A stretch of 64,000 bases of DNA from CAYJEQ01 sp964370185 (GTDB taxonomy: Bacteria > Bacillota > Clostridia > Oscillospirales > Ruminococcaceae): NCBI GenBank assembly GCA_964370185.1, contig CAYJIJ010000004.1, positions 1 to 64,000 of the forward strand, read 5' to 3'. Below are positions 26,878 through 34,744 of this stretch, piece by piece (position 1 is the first letter of the stretch; each line of letters begins with the position of its first letter). A model generated the notes under the pieces. The model was not told where the DNA came from. It was given only the letters and a program-made list of their open reading frames with translations, and ran no database searches. Both the position numbers and the translations under genes were made by a program.

Positions 26878-27033
26878 TACAAAAAGTAATATTTTTCTTT
26901 TTTTTCTTTCTTTTTTTCAGCTTTTAGTATATTAAATTGTATAATTTGACAAATTTTGCATGAAAAAAACAATGAAATCCTTTGCCGTAAATTAATAAAA
27001 TGTAAATAATATTGCTAATAGGTGTAAATCCTA

Positions 27034-27062
27034 TTGACTAAATATGATAATATGCGTAATAT
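27034..27062 (+). promoter_or_regulatory. Promoter of the phosphatase gene
   Basis: -35 TTGACT (27034-27039), 17-bp spacer, -10 TAATAT (27057-27062). The start is expected near 27069. Confidence 0.45.
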
Positions 27063-27099
27063 GAAGATTGTAGAGAGCAAATTTTACTAATTGGAGAAA

Positions 27100-27744
27100 A
27101 TGATATATTTTATGAGAAGTTATAAACTGCATTTTATTAGGCATGGTATTACAGAGGGGAATAAACAAGGCGTGTATGTGGGAAGAAGTGATGTATCGGT
27201 CACTGAAGAAGGCATACAAATGATAAAGATGCTCGATGAAAAAATGGATTATCCATATGTCGAAAGAATATACACAAGCCCACTCCTTCGTTGTAGGCAA
27301 ACAGCGGATATTATCTATCCAGATAGGGAGAAGATAATAGTGGAGGGTTTAACCGAGATAGACTTCGGAGAGTTTGAAGGCAGAAGTTATGAAGAGCTTA
27401 AAAATGATAAAAGATTTGTAAATTGGATTGCAAACTCAGCCGAAAATGATTTGCCATTTGGTGAAAGTGCCTCCGATTTTTTAAATAGAACAACGCAGGC
27501 GCTAAACGATATATTTAATAATATGATGACCGAAGGCATTTTCGATGCCGCTGTTTTTACACATGGAGGCGTAATAATGAATTTATTTGCCGCACTTGGG
27601 CTCCCACAAAGGCAGATGTCGGAGTGGGTCACCGAAAATGGCAAAGGATATACCGTGCTCATGACACCTCAAATGTGGACAAGGGATGGAGTATTCGAGA
27701 TTTACGATATCGTGCCTAAGCCAAGAAGGGACGAAGAGGATTAA
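27100..27744 (+). CDS. Histidine phosphatase family protein, possibly CobC-like
   Basis: A 214-residue phosphatase of the phosphoglycerate-mutase fold. The N terminus has HFIRHGITEGN with the catalytic His; EIDFGEFEG and FTHGGVI supply the other conserved residues. Members act on many phosphomonoesters. The next gene is a cob(I)alamin adenosyltransferase, so an alpha-ribazole-5'-phosphate phosphatase (CobC) role in B12 assembly is plausible but inferred only from context. The start is uncertain: ATG 27100 lies three bases after GGAG, and ATG 27112 is also possible. Confidence 0.8.
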   Translation: MIYFMRSYKLHFIRHGITEGNKQGVYVGRSDVSVTEEGIQMIKMLDEKMDYPYVERIYTSPLLRCRQTADIIYPDREKIIVEGLTEIDFGEFEGRSYEELKNDKRFVNWIANSAENDLPFGESASDFLNRTTQALNDIFNNMMTEGIFDAAVFTHGGVIMNLFAALGLPQRQMSEWVTENGKGYTVLMTPQMWTRDGVFEIYDIVPKPRRDEED

Positions 27745-27775
27745 ATCTAAATTTAATGTCAATAATTAATATGGC

Positions 27776-27903
27776 GATTAGCGTGAAAAATCATGCTAAT
27801 CATTTATCAGGAAAGCCTTTTCCAAGGATGGTAGAGACATAAAAATCTCCATTCTATCGGAGATTTCAAATAAAATTTGTGCTGTGCACAGAATGGAGAT
27901 TTT
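27776..27903 (+). promoter_or_regulatory. Structured cobO leader with competing hairpins over the ribosome site
   Basis: A 10-bp hairpin (27776-27785 with 27792-27801, one G-U) is followed by AAATCTCC (27843-27850), which can pair with GGAGATTT (27859-27866) or, as part of a 13-bp perfect helix, 27842-27854 with 27891-27903. The second helix covers the GGAG ribosome site (27895-27898) of cobO. The two are mutually exclusive, the layout of a translational switch. No known cobalamin-riboswitch core was recognised. Confidence 0.5.
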
Positions 27904-27907
27904 CATT

Positions 27908-28435
27908 ATGGATAAGAAAAGTTTAGTTCACCTTTATGTAGGTGACGGTAAAGGAAAAACAACCGCTGCAATAGGACTTGCAATAAGATGTATAGGAAAT
28001 GGCGGCAAAGTAAAGGTTTATCAGTTTTTAAAAGGAAAGCACAGTGCAGAACTCACCACACTCGATAAATTAGGGGTAAAGGTGGTTCAGACCGACGCAG
28101 TGCAGAAATTTACATTTCAGATGAGCGAAGCAGAAAAAGAAGAATGCAAAAACGACTGCTCCGCATGTTTTTCCGAAGCTGCCGAAGATATAATAAGCGG
28201 TGAGTATGATTTAATAGTGCTCGATGAAGTAGTGGACGCTGTGAATGCATATATGCTCACAAAAGAAGAATTAGTGGAATACGTCTCTAAAAGGTCTGAT
28301 AAAACTGAAGTTGTTATGACGGGAAGAAACCCAAAGCAGGAAATAGTGGACATAGCTGATTACCACACACTGATGACTGCGCAAAAACATCCCTATCAAG
28401 AGGGAATTGGGGCGAGAAAAGGGATAGAATATTAA
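27908..28435 (+). CDS. cobO: Cob(I)yrinic acid a,c-diamide adenosyltransferase (CobO/BtuR)
   Basis: A 175-residue cytoplasmic enzyme that transfers adenosyl from ATP to cobalt. YVGDGKGKTTAAIGLAIR (about 10) is the family P-loop, and LIVLDEVVDAV the Walker-B-like motif. The C terminus contains TGRNPKQEIVDIADYHT, typical of CobO. ATG 27908 follows GGAG by nine bases. The leader can hide that GGAG (see the leader entry). The histidine phosphatase upstream may belong to the same pathway. The DUF975 gene follows 36 bp downstream. Confidence 0.9.
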   Translation: MDKKSLVHLYVGDGKGKTTAAIGLAIRCIGNGGKVKVYQFLKGKHSAELTTLDKLGVKVVQTDAVQKFTFQMSEAEKEECKNDCSACFSEAAEDIISGEYDLIVLDEVVDAVNAYMLTKEELVEYVSKRSDKTEVVMTGRNPKQEIVDIADYHTLMTAQKHPYQEGIGARKGIEY

Positions 28436-28471
28436 AAGAAGTGTAAAAGTAGTATTAGAGGAGGTGGCAAA

Positions 28472-29377
28472 ATTAAATATCTACATGTAGTTATTAAAAA
28501 AAATTCAAAAATTGCACTAAAAAACAATTGGATTACGGCTTCTGCAATAGTGTTTATTTTTCTTGGAATAAATATTTTGTTCACCATACTTGACACTGTG
28601 CTATTTTCACTTTTAGGCATACCCGCTTTTGTGGATACAGGCGTTACAGCAAGTAACTACCTCGATAATCTGCCAAACACTTCACCCCAGGCAATGCTGT
28701 ACACATTATTTATATCAATTACTTATTTTATAGTCATTGCACCGCTTATGCTTGGAACCTCAAATTGGTTTTACTCACTCACAGGTGGTAAAAAGATGGA
28801 TATTGCATCAGTTTTTATATTTTTTGATAGAATAGAATTCATGATTAAATCATGGGTGATTAACATTATTATTGCTATTCGCACGATATTGTGGGGTGTA
28901 CTGTTTTTTTCAGTGCCGATATTACTCAGTTATTTAATAAACGGATTTTCTACTGAAAATTTAGGAACATTTCTACAAAGCATGTATTTGGTGGCGAATT
29001 TAGGCTGCTTAGTACTTTATGTGATAGCGGCAATTGCAACATTCTTAGCACACTCAAAATACTTTTTGTCACATTATCTGATAATAGAAAATAAGCATAT
29101 TTCTCCGCATAGAGCGGTGCGACTTTCAGCGAATATAACAAAGGGAAAAAGGCAGCAAATACTTAAATTTAAGCTATCCTTCCTACCTCTTTTACTGCCA
29201 TCACTCTTAATAGTCCCACTATTTTACACCATGCCATACTATGGCACAGGGCTTGCACTATATGGTAGGGTTATGATTTCTGTGTGGAAATCTGAGCATC
29301 CTGAAGAAATAATATATGGTGATAATATAAACCAAGAAGAGGAAGAGATACCACAGTATATTCAGACAGATTTATAA
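28472..29377 (+). CDS. DUF975-like polytopic membrane protein, apparent ATT start
   Basis: A protein of about 301 residues with six or so membrane helices, a charged N terminus (IKKNSKIALKNNW), and a C-terminal motif region around AVRLSANITKGKRQQI and FYTMPYYG that resembles the DUF975 family (function unknown). No ATG, GTG or TTG occurs in frame between the previous stop at 28433 and a GTG at 28550, which lies inside the first helix without a ribosome site. A perfect AGGAGGTGG (28459-28467) is placed seven bases before ATT 28472, so a non-canonical ATT start is proposed. It follows cobO closely. Confidence 0.7.
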   Translation: MKYLHVVIKKNSKIALKNNWITASAIVFIFLGINILFTILDTVLFSLLGIPAFVDTGVTASNYLDNLPNTSPQAMLYTLFISITYFIVIAPLMLGTSNWFYSLTGGKKMDIASVFIFFDRIEFMIKSWVINIIIAIRTILWGVLFFSVPILLSYLINGFSTENLGTFLQSMYLVANLGCLVLYVIAAIATFLAHSKYFLSHYLIIENKHISPHRAVRLSANITKGKRQQILKFKLSFLPLLLPSLLIVPLFYTMPYYGTGLALYGRVMISVWKSEHPEEIIYGDNINQEEEEIPQYIQTDL

Positions 29378-29383
29378 AATATT

Positions 29384-29430
29384 AACTGTCAATTAGGTGA
29401 GTAAAATTACCTGTTGGCAGTTTTTGTTTT
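29384..29430 (+). terminator. Terminator after the DUF975 gene
   Basis: AACTGTCAA (29384-29392) pairs with TTGGCAGTT (29414-29422) with one G-U, followed by TTTTTGTTTT. Confidence 0.75.
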
Positions 29431-29656
29431 TTACAAACATCTTCTATGTCAAGTTAAAGATAAATAGGGGTATAAAATCGCTTTAGTCAGTTAAAGTTTT
29501 CGGGTGAAGAAAATCCCTTAATTGCAAAAAAAATAAATAATTTGTACGATAAACAGCTGTTTTGCAAGTGGAAGTCAGTCTGTATTGCATTATTAACTCT
29601 TTGTCCCATAAAGCATAAAATTAATACGGAAAAATGACGAATTATCTAAAAATATA

Positions 29657-29749
29657 TTGACAAATATTCACAACAAGAGTAAAATTTATTGTAGCAAATA
29701 CTTCATTTTGCTACAATAAAATGAGTAATAGACATAACTAAAGTTATGT
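29657..29749 (+). promoter_or_regulatory. gdhA promoter with two perfect leader hairpins
   Basis: -35 TTGACA (29657-29662), 17-bp spacer, -10 TAAAAT (29680-29685). A 14-bp perfect inverted repeat, TTTATTGTAGCAAA (29685-29698) and TTTGCTACAATAAA (29707-29720), spans the predicted start near 29692. A second 8-bp dyad, ACATAACT/AGTTATGT (29732-29749), sits right before AAGGAGG. Confidence 0.7.
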
Positions 29750-29766
29750 TCAAGGAGGAAATGTCA

Positions 29767-31116
29767 ATGGATTTTAAAAATGCATATTTACAGAAAGTTT
29801 ACGACAAGGTGTGTGACCGCAATAAAGGTGAAGAAGAATTCTTACAAGCGGTTAAAGAAGTTCTTGAGTCCCTTGAGCCAGTAGTTGCAAAAAAACCTGA
29901 AATAGAAAAAACAGGTATCATTGATCGTTTAGTAGAGCCTGAGCGTTTTATCCAGTTCAGAGTAGCTTGGGTTGACGATAATGGCGATGTACAGGTTAAC
30001 AGAGGTTACAGAGTTCAGTACAATTCTGCAATCGGCCCATACAAAGGCGGTTTAAGATTTGACTCCACAGTAAATGCAAGCATCATCAAATTCTTAGGAT
30101 TTGAGCAGGTGTTTAAAAACTCCTTAACTACACTACCTATGGGTGGCGGTAAAGGTGGTTCCGACTTTACTCCAATAGGCAAGAGCGACGCTGAAGTTAT
30201 GCGTTTCTGCCAAGCATTCATGACAGAGCTACAAAGACATATTGGCCCAGACCTCGATGTTCCAGCAGGAGATATCGGTGTAGGCGCAAGAGAAATCGGT
30301 TATATGTACGGTCAGTACAAGCGTGTTCGCAACGCTTGGCAGAACGGTGTATTAACAGGTAAGGGTCTTACATACGGCGGAAGCTTTTTCCGTCCAGAAG
30401 CTACCGGTTATGGTGCAGTTTACTTTGCTAACGAAATGATTAAATATAAAAATGATGAAATCAAAGGCAAAACAGTTGTTATCTCAGGTTATGGTAATGT
30501 TGCTTGGGGTACAGCACAAAAGTGCATAGAGCTTGGCGCAAAAGTTATTGCTTTCTCAGGTATTGAAGGCTATGTGCATGATGAAGCAGGTCTTGACGCT
30601 GATAAAGTTGAGTACATGCTAAGCATCAGAGCAGGCAAAACAACTATGGAAGATTACGCTAAAAAATATGGCGCAAAATTCTATCCAAATCAGCGTCCTT
30701 GGGGTGTTAAAGCTGATATGGCATTCCCTTGTGCAACACAGAATGAGCTAAACTTTGAAGAAGCAAAAGCACTTGTTGCTAATGGCGTTAAATATGTAAT
30801 TGAAGGTGCTAACATGCCTTGTACACCTGAAGCTGTTCATCACTTCCACGAAAATGGTGTATTCTTTGCTCCAGGTAAAGCTTCCAATGCGGGCGGCGTA
30901 TCTGTTTCCGGTCTTGAAATGAGCCAGAATTCACAGCGTCTATCTTGGACACCTGAAGAAGTAGATGAAAAACTAAAGAGAATTATGGCGGATATATTCA
31001 AAGCTTCCGTAGAAGCTGCTGCTGAATACGACCATAAGGACAATTTAGTAGTTGGTGCAAATATTGCAGGCTTTAATAAAGTTGCTACTGCGATGCTTGC
31101 GCTTGGCGTTATCTAA
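29767..31116 (+). CDS. gdhA: NADP-type glutamate dehydrogenase
   Basis: A 449-residue hexameric enzyme that interconverts 2-oxoglutarate plus ammonia and glutamate. GPYKGGLRFDS and TTLPMGGGKGGSDF (about 90-125) hold the substrate-binding and catalytic lysines; PAGDIGVGAREIGYMYGQYK and the nucleotide motif VVISGYGNVAWG (about 240) follow. The length of about 450 matches the small hexameric NADP-preferring class. Start at ATG 29767, eight bases after GGAGG; an ATG at 29761 is too close. Codon use is biased toward highly expressed genes compared with its neighbours. Confidence 0.96.
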   Translation: MDFKNAYLQKVYDKVCDRNKGEEEFLQAVKEVLESLEPVVAKKPEIEKTGIIDRLVEPERFIQFRVAWVDDNGDVQVNRGYRVQYNSAIGPYKGGLRFDSTVNASIIKFLGFEQVFKNSLTTLPMGGGKGGSDFTPIGKSDAEVMRFCQAFMTELQRHIGPDLDVPAGDIGVGAREIGYMYGQYKRVRNAWQNGVLTGKGLTYGGSFFRPEATGYGAVYFANEMIKYKNDEIKGKTVVISGYGNVAWGTAQKCIELGAKVIAFSGIEGYVHDEAGLDADKVEYMLSIRAGKTTMEDYAKKYGAKFYPNQRPWGVKADMAFPCATQNELNFEEAKALVANGVKYVIEGANMPCTPEAVHHFHENGVFFAPGKASNAGGVSVSGLEMSQNSQRLSWTPEEVDEKLKRIMADIFKASVEAAAEYDHKDNLVVGANIAGFNKVATAMLALGVI

Positions 31117-31140
31117 TTAAATATCAATATATAAATCTAT

Positions 31141-31182
31141 TAAGCCAAAGCACAATGAAAATTGAGCTTTGGCTTAATTTTT
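31141..31182 (+). terminator. gdhA terminator
   Basis: TAAGCCAAAGC (31141-31151) pairs with GCTTTGGCTTA (31166-31176), followed by ATTTTT. Confidence 0.88.
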
Positions 31183-31307
31183 GCATTTTTTTAATTTGTT
31201 TTTCAGATTAAATTGTTAAAAATGCATACTAATTTTAGTTACATTATGTAATATACACATAAAATGCAATATTAATAGTTCAAAATGTCGAAAAACAAAA
31301 TCGAATA

Positions 31308-31336
31308 TTGACATATTTCCACATATAATATAAAAT
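31308..31336 (+). promoter_or_regulatory. Promoter of the EAL gene
   Basis: -35 TTGACA (31308-31313), 17-bp spacer, -10 TAAAAT (31331-31336). Fifteen of the 18 bases from TATTGACA match the gdhA promoter at the same phase. Confidence 0.65.
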
Positions 31337-31376
31337 ACTGAATTGGATATGATAAAATGGTTACAAGAGGTGGATT

Positions 31377-32753
31377 ATGCAGCAGTATATAATTTATTCA
31401 GTAGCAATTATACCAGTTATAGTAATTTTATATTTATTTAAAAAAAATGTTGGAAAAACTAATCCAACCAATGAACTTGACGAATATTCAAATGCGCTCA
31501 CATTTAAAGAATTTGAAAGAAAAGCGGAAGAAATTCTTAGCAAAGCCAAAGCTGATGAGTACATGCTTGTAACATTTGAAATAGATCATTTTGCCGATAT
31601 AATCACAGGACTTGATAAATCTAATATAGAAAAAATACTCACCCGACTAACGGACAGCATAACACCTCCTAATATGCCTTATGATGGAGTTATTTGTCGA
31701 TTAGAGGGGAGTCATTATGCCGTACTTGCTAAAAAAATTGAATATGCAAAACTTGAAGAAGTTTTTTATAATATTCCTAAAATGTCAATAGATAAAATAT
31801 TAATTGATAACAGACTTCCGCAAACAACAATGAATATCAGTGCAGGAGTTTGTTATATTTGGTCTGTTACTTCTCACCTTTATCGGTTTATGGAGTATGC
31901 AGATATTGCTAAATCAAGCAAAAAGCATATTTTTGGCTCAACTATAGCTGAGTTTACCGAGGATATGCTTACAAAACAAATTGAAGTTAGCGATGTTACC
32001 AAAAAAATGCAACAAGCACTCCAAAAGCGTCAATTTATACCATATTTGCAGCCCAAAATAGATTTAAAGACGAATAATATAACAGGCGCCGAAATACTTG
32101 TGAGATGGCAGTCCGATACGGAGATGATTGCACCAGGTAAATTTATCCCTGTGATGGAAGAAAACGGTTTTATTAGCACTTTGGATTTTTATATGTTTGA
32201 AGAGACATGTAAACTTTGGAGGATGCTGTTAAAAAACAAAATTCAAACCGTTGAAACTTTTAGTGTAAACCTTTCAAGGATTACATTACTGCGTCCCGAC
32301 CTCAATGAAAAACTGCTAAAAATTATTTCCTACTACCAATTAGAGCCAGGAATGATTGAGCTTGAAGTTACTGAATCTGCATTTACTGAGAATGTAGATT
32401 TTATGACTGCAAAGATTAGTTCGCTAAGAGAAGATGGATTTCTAATTGCAATTGATGACTTTGGAAGTAACTACTCCACACTGACATCACTTTTTGCAAT
32501 AGAAGCCAATGTAGTAAAATTTGATAGAGCATTTACCGACATTATGGTTACCCAGAGAGGGAGAGCTTTTCTATCTTCAATGATTATTGTATTACAAAAT
32601 GCAAGCTTTAAAATTGTTTTTGAAGGTATTGAAACAGCAGAGCAAAACCAAATGATTTCTGAATACGGATGTGATGTTGGTCAAGGATATTTCTATGCAA
32701 GACCAATGCCGTACAGTGATTTTATTAATCTGATTAAAAGTTATAATATATAA
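31377..32753 (+). CDS. Membrane-anchored EAL c-di-GMP phosphodiesterase with degenerate GGDEF
   Basis: A 458-residue protein. One N-terminal membrane helix (about 4-22) is followed by a GGDEF-like domain in which the signature is replaced by RLEGSHYAVL, so it should not make c-di-GMP, and an EAL domain (about 205-450). The catalytic set is present: AEILVRW (EIL in place of EAL), the Asn of VNLSR, LEVTES, AIDDFGSNYS, VKFDRAF and EGIET. It probably hydrolyses c-di-GMP and opposes the hydrogenase-GGDEF protein of this window. AGAGGTGG precedes the ATG. It has its own promoter and terminator. Confidence 0.88.
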   Translation: MQQYIIYSVAIIPVIVILYLFKKNVGKTNPTNELDEYSNALTFKEFERKAEEILSKAKADEYMLVTFEIDHFADIITGLDKSNIEKILTRLTDSITPPNMPYDGVICRLEGSHYAVLAKKIEYAKLEEVFYNIPKMSIDKILIDNRLPQTTMNISAGVCYIWSVTSHLYRFMEYADIAKSSKKHIFGSTIAEFTEDMLTKQIEVSDVTKKMQQALQKRQFIPYLQPKIDLKTNNITGAEILVRWQSDTEMIAPGKFIPVMEENGFISTLDFYMFEETCKLWRMLLKNKIQTVETFSVNLSRITLLRPDLNEKLLKIISYYQLEPGMIELEVTESAFTENVDFMTAKISSLREDGFLIAIDDFGSNYSTLTSLFAIEANVVKFDRAFTDIMVTQRGRAFLSSMIIVLQNASFKIVFEGIETAEQNQMISEYGCDVGQGYFYARPMPYSDFINLIKSYNI

Positions 32754-32790
32754 TTTTTTATACTTAATATATTATATTTTAAATATTATA

Positions 32791-32833
32791 AAAAAGGTAT
32801 TCCCTCAGTTTAAAGCTGAGGGAATACCTTTTT
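32791..32833. terminator. Bidirectional terminator (GTATTCCCTC family)
   Basis: AAAAAGGTATTCCCTCAG (32791-32808) pairs perfectly with CTGAGGGAATACCTTTTT (32816-32833), giving T runs in both directions between the EAL gene and prmC. Confidence 0.92.
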
Positions 32834-32845
32834 TATTTATTATAA

Positions 32846-33697
32846 CTATTTAAATCCGTAAACTACTCTTGGGATATTACACAAATCCGTTTTATATGCA
32901 ATATTGCAATATCCATTTGCTTTTAATATCTCCATTACTTTCCCATGTTGATGTATACCTACTTCAAATACAATAGCTCCACCAGGTCTTATCTGTTCGG
33001 CATAGGATTTTGCTATTTGCCTATAAAAATTTAGTCCGTCCTCACCACCACAAAGTGCAATATATGGTTCATTTAGCACCTCGGGCTCAAGAGTGGGAAT
33101 ATCAAGTTTAGGTATATATGGAGGATTGGATACTATCAAATCAAGGGGAGTGGCAAAACTATAATTTAACACATCGTCCGATATGACCTCTACTACATCG
33201 CAAACATTATTCATCTTAACATTTTCAGTAAGATAGGGGAGGGCTTCATTTGATAATTCCAATGCATACATTTTTTCTATATCACTATTTTTGCTTATCG
33301 CAATGGCTATTGCACCGCTACCACTGCATAAATCTGCGCACAATTTATATTGGTTCGCCCCAATAAGCTCTAAAGCGGTTTCTACTAATGCTTCGGTGTC
33401 GGAGCGTGGAATTAGCACACCTTCGCCCACCTTCATTGGTAAGCCATAGAATTCCCAGCTCCCTAAAATGTACTGAAGTGGCTCAAAAGCAAGTCTACGA
33501 TTTAGCATGTCATTAAAAAGGTTTTGGTGCTCGGTGCTAAGTAAAGTATCGCCTTTAAGTGGGAGATACGCCTTACTAATACCGCAAACATGCTCAAGTA
33601 TTTGTGAAATTTCAAAAGTATAGCAGTTTGGCTCATGCTCTTTGAGCAGTCTGCACCCATGTTCATACATATCTTTAGCTGTTTTTATCAGTTCCAT
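32846..33697 (-). CDS. prmC: Release factor glutamine methyltransferase PrmC
   Basis: A 283-residue SAM enzyme that methylates the Gln of the GGQ motif in release factors. The helical N-terminal domain is followed by the Rossmann domain with DLCSGSGAIAIAI (about 120) and the diagnostic SNPPYIPK (about 190). It overlaps the DUF1385 gene by ten bases, so the two are coupled. In many Clostridia prfA is adjacent; here prfA lies at 54096-55172, outside this cluster. Confidence 0.93.
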   Translation of the reverse strand: MELIKTAKDMYEHGCRLLKEHEPNCYTFEISQILEHVCGISKAYLPLKGDTLLSTEHQNLFNDMLNRRLAFEPLQYILGSWEFYGLPMKVGEGVLIPRSDTEALVETALELIGANQYKLCADLCSGSGAIAIAISKNSDIEKMYALELSNEALPYLTENVKMNNVCDVVEVISDDVLNYSFATPLDLIVSNPPYIPKLDIPTLEPEVLNEPYIALCGGEDGLNFYRQIAKSYAEQIRPGGAIVFEVGIHQHGKVMEILKANGYCNIAYKTDLCNIPRVVYGFK

Positions 33698-34635
33698 TCA
33701 TCCACACCCTTTTCCACGGGAATACAGGGTAGCATAGAAGCTATTGCAACTTCAATCATTTCATCCTGAGGCTCATAAGTTGTGAGATTTTGAAGCCATA
33801 GACCCGGAGCAGAAATCATTCTGGTAAAAGAATTATCATGCTTGCCAGCAAATCTTATAATCTCGTATGCTATCCCCACGACAATCGGAAGAAGCGCAAC
33901 TTTTAATACAATTCTTATAAATGGGTTTGACCAAGTTACAATTGAAAATACCAGCACGGAAACCACAAGCACTATAAGTAAAAAGCTTGTGCCACACCTT
34001 GGATGGAATCTTCGATACTTTCTCACATTTTCCACTGTGAGCTCTTCGCCAGCTTCGTAGCAAGCGATTGTTTTGTGCTCGGCGCCATGGTACATAAATA
34101 CTCGCTTTATATCTTCAAGGCGTGATACCGCAAAGAGGTAGAGTACAAATATCCCTATCTTTGCCACAGCCTCGGTTGCAGTAAGTAAGAAAATACTGTT
34201 GGTAAATTCTCTAAGGAATGAGGTTAAAAATGTGGGAAGAACTATAAAAAGCCCCACCGAAATAATGAGTGAGATAATAAGTGTAATTACAGAGATAACT
34301 GTAGCGGCTTTTTCACCCATCTTTTCTTTAAGCCACTTTTCAAATTTAGACTCATCCTCCATGTCTATTCCTGCTATATCTGCTGATTTCATCAGTGTCT
34401 TATAACCAAGTAGCATCATGTCTATAAAATTAAAGCTACCTCTGAAAAAAGGAGTTTTTTTATACCAAGGAATGCTTTTTTTATTACTGCTCCACTCTTC
34501 GGTGAATATTTCTCCATCGGGCTTTCGCACTGCCATTGCAGTGGTAGTTGGCCCCTTCATCATTACACCTTCAATAAGTGCTTGACCGCCAATTGTGGTT
34601 TTAAAACCGCTGGGGCGGCTCTGAGATTTTTCCAT
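33688..34635 (-). CDS. DUF1385 membrane protein (YqhQ-like)
   Basis: A 315-residue membrane protein of the DUF1385 family. GGQALIEGVMMKGP near the start and YHGAEHKTIACYE in the middle, followed by FHPRCGTSFL, are the family signatures, with hydrophobic helices around residues 120-145, 155-180, 225-250 and 260-275. The function is unknown; the His/Cys motifs suggest metal binding. Start at ATG 34635 after AAAGGA. The usual neighbours rpmE and prfA are absent, but prmC overlaps it. Confidence 0.88.
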   Translation of the reverse strand: MEKSQSRPSGFKTTIGGQALIEGVMMKGPTTTAMAVRKPDGEIFTEEWSSNKKSIPWYKKTPFFRGSFNFIDMMLLGYKTLMKSADIAGIDMEDESKFEKWLKEKMGEKAATVISVITLIISLIISVGLFIVLPTFLTSFLREFTNSIFLLTATEAVAKIGIFVLYLFAVSRLEDIKRVFMYHGAEHKTIACYEAGEELTVENVRKYRRFHPRCGTSFLLIVLVVSVLVFSIVTWSNPFIRIVLKVALLPIVVGIAYEIIRFAGKHDNSFTRMISAPGLWLQNLTTYEPQDEMIEVAIASMLPCIPVEKGVDEWN

Positions 34636-34744
34636 ATTTACTATTTTTCCTTTCTGATAAAGGCAGAAGGCATAGCTATGCAATAAAGCCTTGCAATCTA
34701 CCTTTTTTGCCACCACTCAAAATGGTGACAATGAAATTTATTAA

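Larger units (their letters stand above)
26795..27099. other. 305-bp divergent intergenic region
   Basis: It holds the xre promoter and operator candidates on the minus strand (26818-26877), a T-rich tract (26885-26925), and a plus-strand promoter (27034-27062) for the phosphatase gene. No other gene is seen. Confidence 0.6.
29378..29766 (+). other. 389-bp region upstream of gdhA
   Basis: It contains the DUF975 terminator (29384-29430), about 200 bases of AT-rich sequence (29440-29640) in which I see no gene or known RNA, then the gdhA promoter and two leader hairpins. Confidence 0.6.

Noticed and set aside
27745..27907. Classical cobalamin riboswitch upstream of cobO
   Set aside because: The region is too short and I see no B12-box core. 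Only the competing hairpins are reported.
29440..29640. Possible structured non-coding RNA upstream of gdhA
   Set aside because: No convincing long helices, promoter or known RNA motif were found by eye.
29657..29673. Rex operator in TTGACAAATATTCACAA before gdhA
   Set aside because: It departs from the TTGTTAANNNNTTAACAA pattern in the left half and is fully explained by the -35 box.
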